A stretch of 64,000 nucleotides of DNA from Lentisphaerota bacterium (GTDB lineage Bacteria > Verrucomicrobiota > Lentisphaeria > Oligosphaerales > JABHEG01), in the NCBI GenBank assembly GCA_018676675.1, contig JABHEG010000223.1, forward strand, positions 39,051-103,050. Reading direction: 5' to 3'. The notes below the pieces were generated by a model, which searched no databases, was not told where the DNA came from, and was given only the letters and a program-made list of their open reading frames with translations. This document shows, piece after piece, positions 34,964 through 44,872 of this stretch. Every line of letters starts with the position of its first letter. Within the stretch, counting starts at the first letter, position 1. The translations under genes and the position numbers were made by a program.

Positions 34964-36271
34964 CTAGGGCATCTTGGCCGTATACAGGTGCACGGTGAGC
35001 CAGGGGAACGTATCCTCGAAGGCATTCTTGACCGGGGCCACCTCGTCACCGTCTTTGCGGACCTCGCAGTGCACCTGAAGGTCGGTCACGCCGGGGGGAA
35101 GACCGCTGATCGCCGCAGTCACCGGGCGCTCCTGTGAGCTCACGGCAACGATGTAGAGCGTGCCATTGTGTTTCCTGCCTAAGACATTGACCGAGGGTAG
35201 CGAAAGGTCTTCCTCGAAGCCGTACGGCCGGAACGTCGAGGTCCGCGGCGCCCCTTTGGTCACGGTGACGGTCAGGGGCACGTCTTCACCAAAGAGTAAG
35301 GCCTGATCAAGCCCGGGAACGCTGTGCAGATTTCTGGCAGCTAGGTTGAAGCCATCCGCCCAGGTCTTCTGGAAGATCGGCAGATCGCGTCGGTGCCAGA
35401 AAGAGAAGACGAAGATGCCGCGGGCGCCGGAAGCGATGCAGGACCAGAAATCATGGTAGGCACCCACGGGTGTGATCGGATCGCTCTTGTGCAAACCGCC
35501 CGAGAACATCATGGGGATGCCGATGGGGGTCTTTTCGCCGTTCAGGTAGTCGGGACCGATACGGAAGCCTCCCGTCGTGATGGCCCGAATCGTCTCCTCC
35601 GTCCGCCACCGCACCCAGGCGCGCGGCTGGTGTGAGTACTCGGTGTAGGTGCCAGCCCCGACGATGTCCAGATACTCCAGATACTTGAGAATGCTCTTAG
35701 TCGTGTAGTGCCCCGGCAAGTACATGTAGTTTGGTCGTTCCCGTGGGTCGTACTTACGAGTCCAGGCACTCAGGCTCTTCACGATCTGGTACTCATCCTT
35801 GTACCACCAACGTTGCTCCTCAGGGAAGTCCCACCACGCCAACGCATCGTGCGCAGCATACGCCCGAATGTCGGCTGCCACCTCCTCCTCAGTCCGCAGA
35901 CGCTCCGTTGGCGCCACTGCGTGGGCCGTCCCACCCGCCTCTTCCTGATTGGCGGCATCGGCCCCCTTCTTGGCCTTTGGGGCGGCCACTGTGGCTGCCT
36001 TCTCCACCTTGGTCTTTCCCTCGAGGTGCGCCACACAGAGCCAACCGGCCTTCTCGATCACATCGAAAAACTCCTCCGTGAATCGGTAGCGGTGACCGAC
36101 GCTCCACCCGGCCTCTTCGACCTCGGCCATCTCCTCGGCAGTGTGGATCGAGTACAGCAGAAGTGGAAAACGCGTACCGACAGGATAGATGGGATCCACG
36201 GGCTCGCCTCCCGACCAGGCGGAGATCGCAGACACGACACAGACAATTGCGTTTCTCAGCGAGGACTGCAC
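34964..36271 (-). CDS. Secreted TIM-barrel-like protein of unknown family
   Basis: A 435-residue exported protein starting with GTG at 36271 (GGGAG about 6 nt upstream) and a short signal peptide (LRNAIVCVVSAISAWSGG). Barrel-like motifs are FPLLLYSIHTAEEMAEVEEA, DALAWWDFPEEQRW, YLDIVGAGTYTEYSHQP and ASGARGIFVFSFWHRRD. A C-terminal beta-sandwich follows (LYIVAVSSQERPVTAAISGLPPG is split across it). Residues about 85-125 are a Lys/Ala/Glu-rich low-complexity insert (KAATVAAPKAKKGADAANQE) absent from ordinary barrels. It lies 89 bp downstream of the large gene at 30975-34874 on the same strand and may be cotranscribed. Confidence 0.7.
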   Translation of the reverse strand: MQSSLRNAIVCVVSAISAWSGGEPVDPIYPVGTRFPLLLYSIHTAEEMAEVEEAGWSVGHRYRFTEEFFDVIEKAGWLCVAHLEGKTKVEKAATVAAPKAKKGADAANQEEAGGTAHAVAPTERLRTEEEVAADIRAYAAHDALAWWDFPEEQRWWYKDEYQIVKSLSAWTRKYDPRERPNYMYLPGHYTTKSILKYLEYLDIVGAGTYTEYSHQPRAWVRWRTEETIRAITTGGFRIGPDYLNGEKTPIGIPMMFSGGLHKSDPITPVGAYHDFWSCIASGARGIFVFSFWHRRDLPIFQKTWADGFNLAARNLHSVPGLDQALLFGEDVPLTVTVTKGAPRTSTFRPYGFEEDLSLPSVNVLGRKHNGTLYIVAVSSQERPVTAAISGLPPGVTDLQVHCEVRKDGDEVAPVKNAFEDTFPWLTVHLYTAKMP

Positions 36272-36498
36272 ACGTACGACTCCCGTTAGGGTGTGGCGAA
36301 CACTGATGCTCCTCGACTATACACTCCTGGATCTAGGGTGGAAATGCCCCCCTGCCCCTTGGCCTGCTCCCGGGCCGCGGCACGTTCTGCCCCCTGGGGA
36401 AATGCGTTCTCCAGCCCAATCGCCTCTCTTGACGGGGCATGTGGATCGACAATAGTAACGGATCAGACCTGTGAGGGCCGTTCTGGAGAAAACTAGAG

Positions 36499-39400
36499 AT
36501 GCTGAACCGTGGAACGTACACACAGCGATGCAGCCGACTGCTGCGAGCGCTCTGTGGGCTGGGGTTGCTGTCCCTCTCAGCTGCACAGGGCGCCGGTGAG
36601 AAACCTGCTGCTTTCACGCTCGTGGCAGCAAACGCTCACGCAACGTTACGGGGAGACGACTACGGCGGAGGCACGGGAACGGCCGAAGCCCCCTTCCAGA
36701 TCAGCACGTCCGGGCATCTCGCATCCCTGGCCAACCAGCCGGAACACTGGGGGAGCTTTTTCGTTCTCACCGCGGACATCGACCTGTCTGCCCTTCCTGA
36801 CAGCACGATGATACGCATCGGCCTACCCGATCTGTCACTGTCGGGAACCGGCCCCGCCTTTACCGGAACGTTCGACGGCGCGGGATTCACAGTCAGTCAT
36901 TACACGTGGAACAGCACCGAGGAGCTGACAACCCGCCAAGGCGTGGGGCTGTTCGGCTGCCTGGGGGTGGGTGGAAGCGTGATCGACCTCGACCTGACGA
37001 ACGTATCCATCTCGGTGGACGATGGGGAGCTCGTGGGGAGTCTCGTGGGAGCAAACTCCGGGGGCCACGTGAGCAACTGCACCGCATCCGGCTCCCTCTC
37101 CGTGAACGGGCGCGCGGAACAGGTTGGCGGACTTGTCGGCGGAATGGACTCGGGGGCACTGCACAACTGCACAGCCCGTGTGGACGTCGTGGTCCTGGCG
37201 GATGGAAGCGAAGAAATCGGTGGCCTTATCGGAGATGCTGAAGGGGGTGAACTGGTCAACTGCCACGCCCACGGAACGGTGACCACAGGCGACAATGCCG
37301 AAGAGGTGGGAGGCCTCGGAGGCGATGTCGAAGCCCGGACTCACCACTGCTCCGCCAGTGGTCCCGTCTCCGTGGGTGACGCATGTGAACGCGTGGGAGG
37401 GCTAGTGGGCGGATTGGAGGCAAACACCATCGCCGATTCGTTCTGTACGGGAACCGTCACGACAGGAGACTCGTGCACCCAGGTCGGCAGTTGCCTTGGC
37501 GCAATCAGCCACGGAACGTTGGAGCGCTGCTATGCGACGGGCAGTGTCACCACGGGGACAGCGTCGGTAACCGCGGTGGGGCACTTGGTTGGACAGGCCG
37601 ATTCCGCCAGCCTTCTGGGGTGCTTCCTGCACGACGAAGCCACGGGTCCGGAGAACGCGGTGGGCCTCGAAATCGGGAGTGTCATCGATATCGTCACGCT
37701 CACCGCGACTCAATTCGCGACCCAGACTCCGTTCGAGAACAAGAGCTGGGATTTCACCGCGGTCTGGCAACAGGGAGCGACACCCGTCCTTCGTGACGGT
37801 GTTGACCTGATCGCCTTCGCTCCGGCCGGTCGGGCCGCCCAGCCGGGGCAGCCAATCACGTTCTCGGTGCGCATCCTCAATCGCGGCAACCTGGCCGCTG
37901 GGAACTACTCAGTCAACGTCTTCCGGGCGGCATCTCCGGATGCAGCGTGGGACGAGCCGACGCAAACATCACTGCTCATGGAGGGAGAGGTCGCGTCCCA
38001 CGCCGCATCCGCCTGGGCAACATGCGAGCTGTCGGGAGTCGCCCCCTCAGAGGCGGGCCTGCATTTCCTGCGGGCCCGTGTCGATGCAGCGGACGCGATC
38101 CCGGAATGGAGCGAGGATGGCAACTGGAGCGCGGTCTTCGCGATATGCGTGTGTACGTCCAAGTACAGCGGAGGCGAGGGCACCGCGGAAGCTCCATACC
38201 TGCTCTCCTCGTGGGATCATGTGTGTGCCCTAAGCTGGCAGGAAGACGACTGGGACAAGCACATCGCGCTGGCCAATGACCTCCAGGCAGAAACACGGGA
38301 AGCAACGCCGTTCCGTGGCATCGGTAGGCGGTCGCCACGGATCAACCAGGACACGCCCTTCAGCGGGCAATTCGGTGGCGCGGGCCACGCCATCGGCGGG
38401 TTGACGACCGACGTCTTCTACACTGCGGAAATCGAGGCCGGTCAGACGGCCCTTTTTGGCCTGATCGGCGACACCGGGCGCGTGAGCAACCTGCGCCTGC
38501 AACACGTTGATATCCAGCCGACAACGGGCTCGGGGACGGCAAGTGCATTGGCCAATTTCAATGCGGGAACGATCGAGCATTGCGAGGTGAGCGGAAGCAT
38601 CAGCATCGGGCCAAATGGTGGCGGCGTGGGGATGCTGGCCAGTGACAACTACGGACAGATCATCGACTGCCGGGCGACCGGCACGATTACGGCCGGAGAA
38701 TACTGTTGGGGAGTCGGCGGATTGGTGGGATACAACATGGGAATGATCCAGGACTGTGCCGCCAGTTGCGAAATCACCATCGGGACCGGGGCCGACGAGG
38801 TGGGGGGACTCGTCGGCTGCAACGAGACGAGCATCGTCGGCTGTGTGGCCGAGGGCAGCCTGAGTGTCGGGACGGAATCGGACGCGACGGGGGGCTTGAG
38901 CGGGGCAAGCTATGGTCCGGTCAGCAGATGCCGGGCGGCCGTAGCGGTGACTGCAGGACAAGGCTCTCGGAGTGTCGGCGGGCTGATCGGGTGGAACATG
39001 GGACCAGTGGCCGAGTGTCAGGCGGTGGGCACTGTCCAGGCCGTCACCGGTTCCGAGAGCATTGGAGGCCTGATCGGGGGGAGTGACGGCGGACACATCG
39101 ATCTATGCTCCGCCGCCGGAAGTGTCTCCGCCAGTGGAGCCCGAAACGTGGGCGGTCTCCTGGGATGGCATTTCAGAGGAGACATCACCTCCTGCCGAGC
39201 CGTCGGCGATGTGACAGGATCGGGCATGGTCGGCGGGTTCGTTGGCTGGCAGCGCGGAGCCGCGATCGGTGGAGAGAGCGTTGCTCTTTATCTCGATGAC
39301 CCGACCTGGATAGTTGGCCAAGGCGACTCAATGGCTGACTGCACCGCTGAGTGCGACGTCATTCTCGTTGCCGATGGAAATGGGGGGGGGACGGCAGGCG

Positions 39401-41934
39401 GATTCGCGGGAGGAATCGAGTGGACGAACGTCAAGCACTGTGCGTTCAAGGGATCTCTGAACGCTATCAACGGCGGCTCCCAAGTCGGTGGCTTCGCCGG
39501 TTACCACCTGGACTGGGACTACGAATTCGTGATTACAGGCACGCCTGCCCTCGAGCGCCCCTACGCCATCGAGCAATGCTGGGTCGACGCGACGATCGCC
39601 TGCACTACTCCCGTCCAGGGACTCGGAGGGTTCGTTGGCCGAAATTGGGGCGTCGTGAGCGACTGTCTGGTGTCCGCACGAATCAGTGGCTACGGGGACA
39701 CGGGAGCAACCGTGGGCGGCGTTGCCAGCCTCAACTTTGCTGGCATCAGTGGCTACTACGCTCCATACCAACCCGGAGGCATCCTGCGCCGCTGCCTGGC
39801 AAGCTGGACACTGAGTATGGTCAACCCGACCAACGTCTACGCGGTTGCGGGTAGCGGCGGCGTGCGCGATGCCTGCTTCTGGGACCTCGAGGCCCTGGAA
39901 GGACAGTCAAACCAACCGACAGGCCTCACCTCGGCCCAGATGGCCTCTGAAGATACCTTCGTGACTGCTGGTTGGGACCTCACGAGCATGTGGCGAATCC
40001 ACGATGGCCATCCCCGCCCGATGGCCATGTTGGGCCCCTACCGCGTGGACTTTGACCAGGAGGCGGTCGCCACAGGACTCATGGAGGATAACACGTTCCA
40101 ACCGGGGATCCGCCAGATCTCGCCGCGGTGGTACCTGGGCGTTGAGGCCGCTTCTCTGCCCCTGCCCCTCCTCAGCGTTGCCTTCAGTGCCGCCCTCCCC
40201 TTCGACGAGGCGACCCCGCTGACCGGCATGCAGGATGCAACGTGGCAAGACGTCTCCATCGCCAGTCGCGAGGAAGCCATCTTCGCCGCAACACAAAGCG
40301 CACAAACCATGCCCGTCGCTTTCCCAATGACCATCACCCGGGAGTGGTCACCAAAGACACTCGAGGCATCAGGCCCCGTTCACGTCACAGTCACCCTAAC
40401 TCCTGAAGACAGTTCGCAGTGGGACGATGTGAGCGTATCTGCCTGGATTGAGGTCGGTTCCCGAGACGGGGGAGACTGCAGTCTCCGGGAGGGGTCCGCG
40501 TCAGCCCCATTCTGGAATCTGGGTGAAGACGGAACTGGCAGCGATGAGTGGGATTCTCCCCCTGGACACGCAATCGCTGGGCGAACCTACACGATACAGA
40601 TGACGCTGGATGTAGCCCTGCCGTCCGGAGTCGCCGCTCTCGACATCGTCCCGCGCGTGGAAGTCGACGGTGCCCTGATGTCCGAAAGCGGATCTGAGAA
40701 CTGGGTCATGGATGGCGGCCTGGCCACGCTTGAGGTCAGTGCCCCCGCCTCCTCTGAAGTCCTGGGGACGGTCGCGACGCAGGCTGACGTCCCGGCAGAA
40801 GCCGAAGGCGACTACTTGCTGTGGCGCACCATGGTTCTACCGGGCAGAGCGACACCGACCTACGAGACCTACACGATCGCCGCCGAGGCCCTGGGAAACG
40901 GCTCCGTGAGCCCGTCAGAGACAGCGGCCGACCACGGCGGAGCACCGACGTGGCTGGCAACACCGGCTCCGGGGTACGCCGTCCATCGGTGGTTCCTCGA
41001 CGGCAACCTTGCGCAGACCGGACTCACGCAGTACGTGCTTGCCGATGTTGACTCGACTCACACCGTCTCGGTCACATTCGCTGCCGACAGCGACGACGAC
41101 GGCATGCCAGACATCTGGGAAACCCCGCATGGCGACCTGGCACCCGAAGAGGACGGCGACGGCGATGGCATCCCTAATATCGTGGAGTTCCAGCACCTCC
41201 TCGATCCCGAGACCGCCAACCACGACGTCACGATGCTTGTCCTTTACCCAGGTTGGAATCTGAGCCTTGCCTCAGGAGCCGACTCAGTGCACCCGGAAGT
41301 GACCGCCCGGGTCTTCTTCGGATCATGCGCCGCCGGGGCGGTCTGGGCGTGGAACACACGCGACCAGCGTTTCGATGACGTGTCCCGGGAAGCGTGTTCC
41401 GGTACGCGCGGTTACTTCGTACGCACAGACGCTCTGTGCGGGGTCCGCTTCGGTGACGTGAATGGCTACGTTGGGGCACTGCCGCTAGCGAGAACCTGGA
41501 ACCTGATCGCTGTGCCCTGGGGAGGCACCACACAGCCGTTCGACCAGCTGTTTGGTGACCGGGTCAACGGCCCGATCTGGGGCTGGAATGCAGAGCGCCA
41601 GATGTACGAGAGGATCACCGGTGTCGCCAGTTCCCCGGGACACGCCTGCTGGGCCTATGGGGATCACCCCTGCTCGATTCCTCTCGGCTTGCTGATCAGC
41701 GGAACGGTCCGCGGCGACATCCGAGCCGGGGTAACCCTCACTCTGTCCGGCGATGGCGACGCAACCACGGCGGCAGCCGCAGATGGCGACTACAGCTTCC
41801 GAGTCGCCCCAGGCAGTTACACCATCACCCCAAGCCACGACGGTTACGTGTTCACGAACGCGATGGAAACTGTCACCGTGACAAATCAAGACAAGACCAT
41901 ACCCGACGTCGTGGCCGCACCAGCCGGGAAATAG
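36499..41934 (+). CDS. Giant secreted GLUG-repeat/beta-helix surface protein
   Basis: An 1,811-residue exported protein with signal peptide (LLRALCGLGLLSLSAAQGAG). Two repeat blocks (about 45-420 and 550-1130) hold roughly 19 GLUG-type units of the form VGGLVG...(x)C(x)A(x)G(x)V, predicted to stack as a beta-helix. Between them lies a CARDB-like domain (about 435-550, GQPITFSVRILNRGNLAAGN). The tail has an InlB/Flg_new-like repeat (EALGNGSVSPSETAAD), a calcium-binding type-3-like stretch (DSDDDGMPDIW, DGDGDGIPNI) and a carboxypeptidase-regulatory-like domain (SGTVRGDIRAGVTLTLSGDG). No LPXTG or PEP-CTERM anchor is visible. It could act in adhesion or polysaccharide contact; this is family-level inference. 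Confidence 0.85.
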   Translation: MLNRGTYTQRCSRLLRALCGLGLLSLSAAQGAGEKPAAFTLVAANAHATLRGDDYGGGTGTAEAPFQISTSGHLASLANQPEHWGSFFVLTADIDLSALPDSTMIRIGLPDLSLSGTGPAFTGTFDGAGFTVSHYTWNSTEELTTRQGVGLFGCLGVGGSVIDLDLTNVSISVDDGELVGSLVGANSGGHVSNCTASGSLSVNGRAEQVGGLVGGMDSGALHNCTARVDVVVLADGSEEIGGLIGDAEGGELVNCHAHGTVTTGDNAEEVGGLGGDVEARTHHCSASGPVSVGDACERVGGLVGGLEANTIADSFCTGTVTTGDSCTQVGSCLGAISHGTLERCYATGSVTTGTASVTAVGHLVGQADSASLLGCFLHDEATGPENAVGLEIGSVIDIVTLTATQFATQTPFENKSWDFTAVWQQGATPVLRDGVDLIAFAPAGRAAQPGQPITFSVRILNRGNLAAGNYSVNVFRAASPDAAWDEPTQTSLLMEGEVASHAASAWATCELSGVAPSEAGLHFLRARVDAADAIPEWSEDGNWSAVFAICVCTSKYSGGEGTAEAPYLLSSWDHVCALSWQEDDWDKHIALANDLQAETREATPFRGIGRRSPRINQDTPFSGQFGGAGHAIGGLTTDVFYTAEIEAGQTALFGLIGDTGRVSNLRLQHVDIQPTTGSGTASALANFNAGTIEHCEVSGSISIGPNGGGVGMLASDNYGQIIDCRATGTITAGEYCWGVGGLVGYNMGMIQDCAASCEITIGTGADEVGGLVGCNETSIVGCVAEGSLSVGTESDATGGLSGASYGPVSRCRAAVAVTAGQGSRSVGGLIGWNMGPVAECQAVGTVQAVTGSESIGGLIGGSDGGHIDLCSAAGSVSASGARNVGGLLGWHFRGDITSCRAVGDVTGSGMVGGFVGWQRGAAIGGESVALYLDDPTWIVGQGDSMADCTAECDVILVADGNGGGTAGGFAGGIEWTNVKHCAFKGSLNAINGGSQVGGFAGYHLDWDYEFVITGTPALERPYAIEQCWVDATIACTTPVQGLGGFVGRNWGVVSDCLVSARISGYGDTGATVGGVASLNFAGISGYYAPYQPGGILRRCLASWTLSMVNPTNVYAVAGSGGVRDACFWDLEALEGQSNQPTGLTSAQMASEDTFVTAGWDLTSMWRIHDGHPRPMAMLGPYRVDFDQEAVATGLMEDNTFQPGIRQISPRWYLGVEAASLPLPLLSVAFSAALPFDEATPLTGMQDATWQDVSIASREEAIFAATQSAQTMPVAFPMTITREWSPKTLEASGPVHVTVTLTPEDSSQWDDVSVSAWIEVGSRDGGDCSLREGSASAPFWNLGEDGTGSDEWDSPPGHAIAGRTYTIQMTLDVALPSGVAALDIVPRVEVDGALMSESGSENWVMDGGLATLEVSAPASSEVLGTVATQADVPAEAEGDYLLWRTMVLPGRATPTYETYTIAAEALGNGSVSPSETAADHGGAPTWLATPAPGYAVHRWFLDGNLAQTGLTQYVLADVDSTHTVSVTFAADSDDDGMPDIWETPHGDLAPEEDGDGDGIPNIVEFQHLLDPETANHDVTMLVLYPGWNLSLASGADSVHPEVTARVFFGSCAAGAVWAWNTRDQRFDDVSREACSGTRGYFVRTDALCGVRFGDVNGYVGALPLARTWNLIAVPWGGTTQPFDQLFGDRVNGPIWGWNAERQMYERITGVASSPGHACWAYGDHPCSIPLGLLISGTVRGDIRAGVTLTLSGDGDATTAAAADGDYSFRVAPGSYTITPSHDGYVFTNAMETVTVTNQDKTIPDVVAAPAGK

Positions 41935-41985
41935 CCGCCTCCGTCGGGCTCGAAATGGCGGGTGACGCTCCCGCGACTCCTCTCC

Positions 41986-43107
41986 TCAGTACTTACCCTC
42001 TTCCTCGACCAGATCCCGCATGATCTCGATTCGGTCTTCGTCAGCTCCAGGCGGGACCTGGTCGCCGGCGTTGGCAATCAGGCGCGGGCTCCGACGACGC
42101 AGTTCGAGCCATTCTCGAGCCTTGGAGATGAACGCCTCCAACGAGGCATTGGGCAACCAGAGGTCCGGCGACACCCCGCCGGAGAGGATGAAGTCCGCCC
42201 CGGCTTCCGCCCGGCACTCCGCGGGCGATAGGTCACCCATAGGCGTGGGCGTGATGGCATCACCGCAATCCGCTCCTGTTTCCCGGATCATCCGGATGGC
42301 TCCCCGCAGCCGACCATCGATGTGGACAGAAACGTGCTTGCCTGCGGCATGGAGGCGCGTGACGGCTGCTTCATAGTAAGGCCGGGACCACTCGTCAAAG
42401 AACGGCGGAGACTGGATGTCACTGGAGAAGTTGTCCCCCATGCTCACGATCTGAGCCGGTGACTCAGCGAGTAGGCCGACGAGTTCGAGCGTGTTGGCAT
42501 TGACAGCGTCCACCGTCTCATGGAGTGTCCTGGGCCAGTCCAGCGCAGCAAACACAGTTTGCTCGACGCCCATCCAGTAGTGCAGCAAGTGTCCCATCGC
42601 GCTGTAACCAGCAGAGAGATACACGACCCCGTTGTCCCCCACGGCATCGCCCCAGGCTTGATAGCGATCCCAGCGCGGCTGGAACGACCGCCGGCTCATC
42701 GCGTAGGCAAACACCCGGAGGTCATCCTCGGTCTTGATCCCCCAGTGACTGATTCCCCAGGCATAGGTCACCGGTTCCCAGATTCGGGATCGCCGGATCT
42801 CCCCGATGGGCGTCTCGATTCGCCACGTTATCTCGGGAACGCCGCCTCTGTCCGCCTTGGTCGCAGTAACCTGCACATCGTCCGCGTAGCTCACCGTGTA
42901 GAAGGAGGCCAGGTTGGCCAGATAAGACCCGACCCCGCGGGACTTGTGGTACTTGATCAGAGAAAGCTCGGGCGTTTCATAGGCCGTGCTCAAGTCCCAC
43001 GGCCGGCCGGTGCGCGCGTAGAACCAGTGCGAGAGGTCAAGCATGAAAGGGACGGCGTCCGGTGTTTCACCCCGATAGACACTGAGAATGCGTTCGCGTA
43101 ATGTCAT
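41986..43107 (-). CDS. Uroporphyrinogen-decarboxylase-like protein (UroD/MtaA superfamily)
   Basis: A cytoplasmic 373-residue protein. Two close ATGs exist (43113 and 43107); 43107 is preferred because AGGA lies 8 nt upstream of it. The fold pattern is that of the UroD superfamily: MTLRERILSVYRGETPDAVP at the start, then HLLHYWMGVE, SMGDNFSSDIQSPPFF, KHVSVHIDGRL, GADCGDAI and ADFILSGGVSP. In non-haem contexts such proteins often resemble corrinoid methyltransferases or methyl-group handling enzymes. True UroD function is unlikely given its saccharolytic context and divergence. Frames that extend upstream past 43113 lack protein-like features. Confidence 0.82.
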   Translation of the reverse strand: MTLRERILSVYRGETPDAVPFMLDLSHWFYARTGRPWDLSTAYETPELSLIKYHKSRGVGSYLANLASFYTVSYADDVQVTATKADRGGVPEITWRIETPIGEIRRSRIWEPVTYAWGISHWGIKTEDDLRVFAYAMSRRSFQPRWDRYQAWGDAVGDNGVVYLSAGYSAMGHLLHYWMGVEQTVFAALDWPRTLHETVDAVNANTLELVGLLAESPAQIVSMGDNFSSDIQSPPFFDEWSRPYYEAAVTRLHAAGKHVSVHIDGRLRGAIRMIRETGADCGDAITPTPMGDLSPAECRAEAGADFILSGGVSPDLWLPNASLEAFISKAREWLELRRRSPRLIANAGDQVPPGADEDRIEIMRDLVEEEGKY

Positions 43108-43113
43108 GGTCAT

Positions 43114-43521
43114 TGTCCTGCACCGTGGCTTGCTGCAATGGCGTACATACCATCGCCTCCCGACAGGCCATGTCCACGGGTACTGGACACAGTGAGAAGA
43201 AAAGCTGCCCTCACTCGTCCATCTTCCACGCTCACTCACATCGAGTGTCTTGGCAGCAGGGCCGGTCAGCATGGCAGCCCTGATCCGCCCGTCTAGATGG
43301 CTTGCCATTGCCACACTTCCGGGCATAGTGTTCCGTGTCCACGGCCTGCTCACTTCAGCAGCATTCCGCCTGCCCTTTGGTAGTGCCGAAATTGAGCTAT
43401 GACATGTTTCGCGACCGTGGTTCGGTTGGCATAGAGGGAACGCCTGCAGGCACACTTCTCGCACCTCATGTGGTCACAGTGCCTGGTCTGGTGCCCATTG
43501 CCTTGCACGAAAGGGATAGAC
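43114..43521. other. Gene-free stretch between the UroD-like gene and the collapsed R-M locus
   Basis: About 400 bp that I cannot assign. Frames on the minus strand stay open across it (one includes Cys/His-rich residues around 43400-43500), but they have no recognisable motif and overlap the hsdM remnant antisense. A short inverted repeat TGTCC...GGACA lies near 43174-43192. The promoter for the hsdM-remnant/fic pair should lie at its right end. Confidence 0.45.
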
Positions 43522-43704
43522 GTGACGGCAATCAACGATAATGCGGGAGGAAGTGCCGCCAGCTCTGCTCGTGAGCTCGGGCTGAGTCCCGAAAGCCTCT
43601 GGCAGGCAGCAGACAAGCTGCGCGGCTCCATTGATGCAGCCGAGTCCGAACGGCTCGAAGCCCGGATCAACGCGAACCTGGAAGGGCTGGGCTATGGCGT
43701 ATGA
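43522..43704 (+). pseudogene. hsdM reduced to its N- and C-terminal ends, fused in frame
   Basis: A 60-codon frame starting at GTG 43522 (AAAGGGA 5-6 nt upstream). Residues ESLWQAADKLRGSIDAAE match the highly typical N-terminal motif of type I DNA methyltransferase HsdM (LWxAADKLRxxMDAAEYK). The next residues, SERLEARINANLEGLGYGV, look like the extreme C-terminus of HsdM. The whole methyltransferase core (SAM-binding and NPPF motifs, several hundred residues) is missing, with the frame kept. It therefore cannot methylate DNA. Its stop overlaps the fic start by 11 bp, so it may survive as a leader that drives fic translation. Confidence 0.7.
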
Positions 43705-44779
43705 TCCACGACAACCCCACGACGGGCTGCCGGCCTTGCCGCCGGCCGTGGATGTCGAATCAAAGTCGGTCCTGAAACAGTGCCTGGCGGCCACCCGAGC
43801 GTTGGCCGAGCTCAAGGGCGCCGGCCGCTTGATCCCCGATCAATCGATTCTGATCAACGCGATTCCGCTCCAGGAGGCCCGACTCAGTTCCGAGATCGAG
43901 AACATTGTCACCACGCAAGATGAACTCTTCCGAGCCACGCTGAACGAGTCCGCCGTCACGGACCCGGCCACGAAAGAAGTCCTCCGCTACCGAACCGCGC
44001 TGAAGCACGGTTGCCGCCTGCTCCGTCACGGCCCGCTGTCCATTGACGTGATCCGCGATATCTGCCGCGTGTTGCGGGACATGCCGGGCCTCGAGTTCCG
44101 GTCGCCTGCGGAGCGCGTCGCCATCGGCAACGCCACCACCCGCCACATCACTTACACGCCGCCATCGGGCGGGGCAGGGCTGATCGAGAAGCTCCGGAAT
44201 CTCGTGGCGTTCCTGGGCGACGCGGGTGACATCGACCCCCTCGTCCGCATGGCCATCAGCCACTACCAGTTCGAGGCGATCCACCCCTTCACGGACGGCA
44301 ACGGCCGCACCGGCCGCATCCTCAATATCCTCTACCTGATCCAGGCCGAGCTCCTCGATATCCCCGTTCTCTACCTCAGCCGGTTCATCATCCGGAACAA
44401 GTCTGTCTATTACCGCCGCTTGCGCGATGTCACCGAGAACGGCGACTGGGAATCCTGGCTGCTCTATATCCTGGCCGGCGTGGAGGAAACAGCGCTGTGG
44501 ACCTCCAACCGCATCCACGCAGTCTACGAACTGCGCGAGAAGGTGATCGAACGCTGCCGTAACGAGATCCCCAAGGTCTACAGCCGGGAACTCATCGACC
44601 TCGTCTTCCGCCAGCCCTACTGCAAGATCGGCTTCATCGTCGACGCTGGACTGGCCAAACGAAAAACCGCCTCGGTCTGGCTGCAGGAACTTAACCGCAT
44701 CGGCATCCTCACCGGCGAGAAAATCGGCCGGGAGATGATCTACAAACATCCGGCCTTGTTGGAGCTTCTTACCGCATGA
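43694..44779 (+). CDS. Fic-domain protein (predicted AMP transferase) with inhibitory helix
   Basis: A 361-residue Fic protein. The active-site motif HPFTDGNGRTGR starts at about residue 197, intact with catalytic His and the phosphate-binding G-N-G-R. The N-terminal motif SSEIEN (residues 65-70) matches the S/T-x-x-x-E-G/N inhibitory helix of class II Fic proteins, so activity is probably self-restrained. The C-terminal 90 residues look like a winged helix (FRQPYCKIGFIVDAGLAKRK, WLQELNRIGIL). Fic proteins transfer AMP or other nucleotide parts onto target proteins. Genes of this type are common inside type I restriction-modification loci. Here it is the only full-length gene left between hsdM, hsdS and hsdR remnants. 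Confidence 0.88.
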   Translation: MAYDPRQPHDGLPALPPAVDVESKSVLKQCLAATRALAELKGAGRLIPDQSILINAIPLQEARLSSEIENIVTTQDELFRATLNESAVTDPATKEVLRYRTALKHGCRLLRHGPLSIDVIRDICRVLRDMPGLEFRSPAERVAIGNATTRHITYTPPSGGAGLIEKLRNLVAFLGDAGDIDPLVRMAISHYQFEAIHPFTDGNGRTGRILNILYLIQAELLDIPVLYLSRFIIRNKSVYYRRLRDVTENGDWESWLLYILAGVEETALWTSNRIHAVYELREKVIERCRNEIPKVYSRELIDLVFRQPYCKIGFIVDAGLAKRKTASVWLQELNRIGILTGEKIGREMIYKHPALLELLTA

Positions 44780-44847
44780 TGCACACCTCTCCGACATGTC
44801 GATGCCATCGACACATCTCCGGAACATGTCCAAGAACCGGCGAAGAA

Positions 44848-44872
44848 TGGACACGTTTTCCGAATGTGTCCA
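44848..44872. repeat. 7-bp perfect inverted repeat just after fic
   Basis: TGGACAC (44848-44854) and GTGTCCA (44866-44872) form perfect arms around 11 nt. Related GACATGTC (44793-44800), ACATGTCC (44824-44831) and GGACATAT copies lie within the same 110 bp. They could be operator-like or the residue of a repetitive coding stretch; I cannot tell which. Confidence 0.4.

Noticed and set aside
37080..39850. Repetitive DNA of the GLUG gene as a CRISPR-like or tandem DNA repeat
   Set aside because: The repetition is at the protein level with diverged nucleotides; no conserved direct DNA repeats with regular spacers.
43114..43464. N-terminal extension of the UroD-like protein to 43464
   Set aside because: The extension lacks protein-like pattern, and the family start motif (LRERILSVYRGETPD) begins right after the ATGs at 43107/43113.
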